The position numbers and the translations under genes were made by a program. Source: Thiocystis violacea (GTDB lineage Bacteria; Pseudomonadota; Gammaproteobacteria; Chromatiales; Chromatiaceae). From it: a stretch of DNA of 64,000 nt. Within the stretch, counting starts at the first letter, position 1; each line of letters opens with the position of its first letter. Of this stretch, positions 61,994-64,000 are shown one piece after another. Under the pieces are notes generated by a model. It was given only the letters and a program-made list of their open reading frames with translations. It had not been told where the DNA came from and did no database searches. The DNA is taken from contig NZ_NRRF01000003.1 in NCBI RefSeq assembly GCF_016583565.1, positions 62,001 through 126,000 of the forward strand. Direction: 5' to 3'.

Positions 61994-64000
61994 TCAGAGC
62001 AACGGCACCAGCAGCAGCGCCACGATGTTGATGATCTTGATCAGCGGGTTGATCGCGGGACCGGCGGTGTCCTTATAGGGATCGCCGACGGTATCGCCAG
62101 TGACCGCCGCATGGTGGGCATCGGAGCCCTTGCCACCGAAGTTCCCTTCCTCGACGTACTTCTTGGCGTTATCCCAGGCACCACCACCGGTACACATGGA
62201 GATGGCCACGAAGAGGCCGGTGACGATGGTGCCGATCAGCATACCGCCCAGCGCACGGATACCGGCGCCGTCGCCCATGAGAATGTTCATGCCGAAGGCG
62301 ACCAAAACGGGCACCAGGATCGGCAGCAGCGAGGGGACGATCATCTCCTTGATGGCGGCCTTGGTCAGGAGGTCGACGGCACGGGTATAGTCCGGCTTGG
62401 CCGTTCCTTCCATGATGCCTTTGATCTCCTTGAACTGGCGGCGCACTTCCATCACGACCGAGCTTGCGGCACGGCCAACGGCCTCCATCGCCATGGCACC
62501 GAAGAGGTAAGGCACCATGCCGCCGATGAACAGGCCGATGATGACGGCCGGATCGGACAGCAGGAAGTCCTGCATCTTGCCGGCCGCTTGCAGGTTGTGG
62601 GTGTAGTCGGCGAAGAGCACGAGCGCGGCCAGACCGGCGGAGCCGATGGCGTAGCCCTTGGTGACGGCCTTGGTGGTGTTGCCGACGGCATCCAGGGCGT
62701 CGGTGGTCTTGCGCACGTCCTCCGGCAGACCGGACATCTCGGCGATACCACCCGCGTTGTCGGTGATGGGGCCATAGGCATCGAGCGCAACGATCATGCC
62801 TGCCATGGACAGCATGGCGGTCGCGGCGATCGCGATGCCATAGAGGTCAGCGACCATGTAGGAGGCCCAGATGGCGATACAGACGGAGAGGACCGGCAGG
62901 GCCGTGGACTTCATGGAGATGGCGAGACCCGCGATGACGTTGGTCGCGTGACCGGTCTGCGAGGCTTGGGCAACGTACTGAACCGGATGGAACTCGGTGG
63001 AGGTGTAGTACTCGGTGATGACCATCAGCGCGGCGGTCAGACCGAGGCCGATGAGGGCGCAGAACAGCATCGCGAAGAAGTGATCGCCCATGAGGAGCCC
63101 GGTCACGCCCGCGAACAGGATGAACGCGAGACCACCGGCGACCGCCGTGCCCTTGTAGAGCGCGGTCATGATGCGGCCGCCCTCGTTCGCCTTGACGAAG
63201 TAGGCGCCGACGATGGAGGCGATGATCGAGACCGCGCCCAGCGCGAGCGGGTAGATGACGAAGTTGATGTCGAAGCCACCGGCGGCCTTCGACAGCAGAC
63301 CACCGAGGACCATGGTGGCGATGATGGTGACCGCGTAGGTCTCGAAGAGGTCTGCCGCCATGCCGGCGCAATCGCCGACATTGTCGCCAACGTTATCGGC
63401 GATGACCGCCGGATTGCGTGGATCGTCTTCCGGGATACCGGCCTCGACCTTACCGACCAGGTCCGCGCCGACGTCTGCGCCCTTGGTGAAGATACCGCCG
63501 CCCAGTCGGGCGAAGATGGAGATGAGCGAGCCGCCGAAGGCAAGGCCGATCAGCGCATGCAGCGCCGCTTCGTCCGCGCCCAGGTATAGGAAGTAGCCGG
63601 CCACCCCGATGATCCCCAGACCGACCACCAGCATGCCGGTGACGGCGCCGCCACGGAAGGCGATGGCGAGCGCGGACTCAAGGCTGACGGTTGCGGCCTG
63701 CGCGGTGCGCACGTTAGCGCGGACCGACACGTTCATACCGATGTATCCGGCCAGCCCGGAGAGCAAGGCGCCGATCGCGAAACCGCCAGCCGTCGCCAGG
63801 TCGAGCACGAGCCAGAGCACGACGAAGAGTGCGGCACCCACGATGGCGATGGTGCTGTATTGGCGATTGAGGTAGGCCTGCGCGCCGGCCTGAATGGCCG
63901 CCGCGATTTCCTGCATGCGATCGGAGCCGGCTGACTGAGCGTTAATCCAGGCCACGACGACGAGGCCAAAGATCACGGCCAGTGCCCCGGCGCTGATCGC
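61994..64000 (-). CDS. hppA: K+-independent H+-translocating pyrophosphatase HppA, partial
   Basis: The last 669 residues of a membrane pyrophosphatase; the reading frame is open through the window edge, so the N-terminus lies beyond 64000. Catalytic segments include [54 protein letters not shown] and the C-terminal [30 protein letters not shown] has Lys where K+-dependent enzymes have Ala, marking the K+-independent H+ pump. It couples PPi hydrolysis to proton export and is common in phototrophic purple bacteria. Ends with a strong terminator. Confidence 0.97.
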   Translation of the reverse strand, partial: AISAGALAVIFGLVVVAWINAQSAGSDRMQEIAAAIQAGAQAYLNRQYSTIAIVGAALFVVLWLVLDLATAGGFAIGALLSGLAGYIGMNVSVRANVRTAQAATVSLESALAIAFRGGAVTGMLVVGLGIIGVAGYFLYLGADEAALHALIGLAFGGSLISIFARLGGGIFTKGADVGADLVGKVEAGIPEDDPRNPAVIADNVGDNVGDCAGMAADLFETYAVTIIATMVLGGLLSKAAGGFDINFVIYPLALGAVSIIASIVGAYFVKANEGGRIMTALYKGTAVAGGLAFILFAGVTGLLMGDHFFAMLFCALIGLGLTAALMVITEYYTSTEFHPVQYVAQASQTGHATNVIAGLAISMKSTALPVLSVCIAIWASYMVADLYGIAIAATAMLSMAGMIVALDAYGPITDNAGGIAEMSGLPEDVRKTTDALDAVGNTTKAVTKGYAIGSAGLAALVLFADYTHNLQAAGKMQDFLLSDPAVIIGLFIGGMVPYLFGAMAMEAVGRAASSVVMEVRRQFKEIKGIMEGTAKPDYTRAVDLLTKAAIKEMIVPSLLPILVPVLVAFGMNILMGDGAGIRALGGMLIGTIVTGLFVAISMCTGGGAWDNAKKYVEEGNFGGKGSDAHHAAVTGDTVGDPYKDTAGPAINPLIKIINIVALLLVPLL

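Overview
The window is GC-rich, densely packed DNA that reads as the chromosome of a purple sulfur bacterium or close relative (Gammaproteobacteria, probably Chromatiaceae). The clues are the set of genes together: a membrane-anchored uptake [NiFe]-hydrogenase operon (hupSLCD-hypC-hupH-hupJ), a proton-pumping pyrophosphatase, a V4R-domain sensor, a PEP-CTERM-type exported protein, several c-di-GMP enzymes, and split pyruvate carboxylase. No species can be named. I found no rRNA, tRNA, CRISPR array, insertion sequence or prophage.

Layout. 1-5.8 kb: the end of an FG-GAP/VCBS repeat protein, then a DUF1538 membrane protein with two divergent P-II-like regulators, exopolyphosphatase and an SCP2-like protein closed by a clear terminator. 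5.8-7.8 kb (minus strand): a three-gene pterin-type operon (PTPS-like protein and two short-chain reductases). 8.0-12.9 kb (minus): a CaCA-type antiporter and a zinc-uptake operon (znuC, znuB, zur, zrgA-like, DUF3299) with a candidate Zur box; no znuA is present. 13.0-13.7 kb: a dolichol/phytol-kinase-like membrane protein. 13.8-19.9 kb (minus): the hup operon, whose small subunit carries the six-cysteine signature of oxygen-tolerant group 1d enzymes. 20.6-28.5 kb (plus): a short truncated sensor-like gene, an Atg22-type MFS transporter, a V4R/GGDEF pair and a 1249-residue DUF3365-PAS-GGDEF-EAL protein.

28.6-36.9 kb: two-subunit pyruvate carboxylase, a DUF1537 four-carbon sugar-acid kinase and a phosphoketolase-like ThDP enzyme on the minus strand, divergent from an IclR regulator, with candidate operators between. 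37.8-47.5 kb (minus): the most striking block, a 13-gene, nearly gapless operon joining Mrp Na+/H+ antiporter subunits to a complex-I-like module (NuoB, C, D, H and a 2x[4Fe-4S] ferredoxin) without any NADH module. Its content and order match archaeal Mbx/MBS-type complexes. The NuoD-like subunit keeps three of the four hydrogenase cysteines and the NuoB-like subunit has lost a universally expected cluster ligand, so it is unlikely to be a hydrogenase. 48-64 kb: an outer-membrane transporter-like protein, alanine racemase, an alpha/beta-hydrolase-OsmC fusion, two glycosyltransferases, an HDOD-GGDEF protein, YceI, a nucleoside deaminase, small conserved proteins, LpxH, a PEP-CTERM-type protein behind a candidate sigma-54 promoter, and the C-terminal bulk of the H+-pyrophosphatase.

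Themes. Energy coupling dominates (H2 uptake, Mrp-linked complex, H+-PPase, Na+/Ca2+ exchange), along with redox/c-di-GMP sensing and zinc homeostasis. Intergenic spaces carry a family of dispersed GC-rich palindromes (three full copies) and several short tandem repeats, mostly inside operons.
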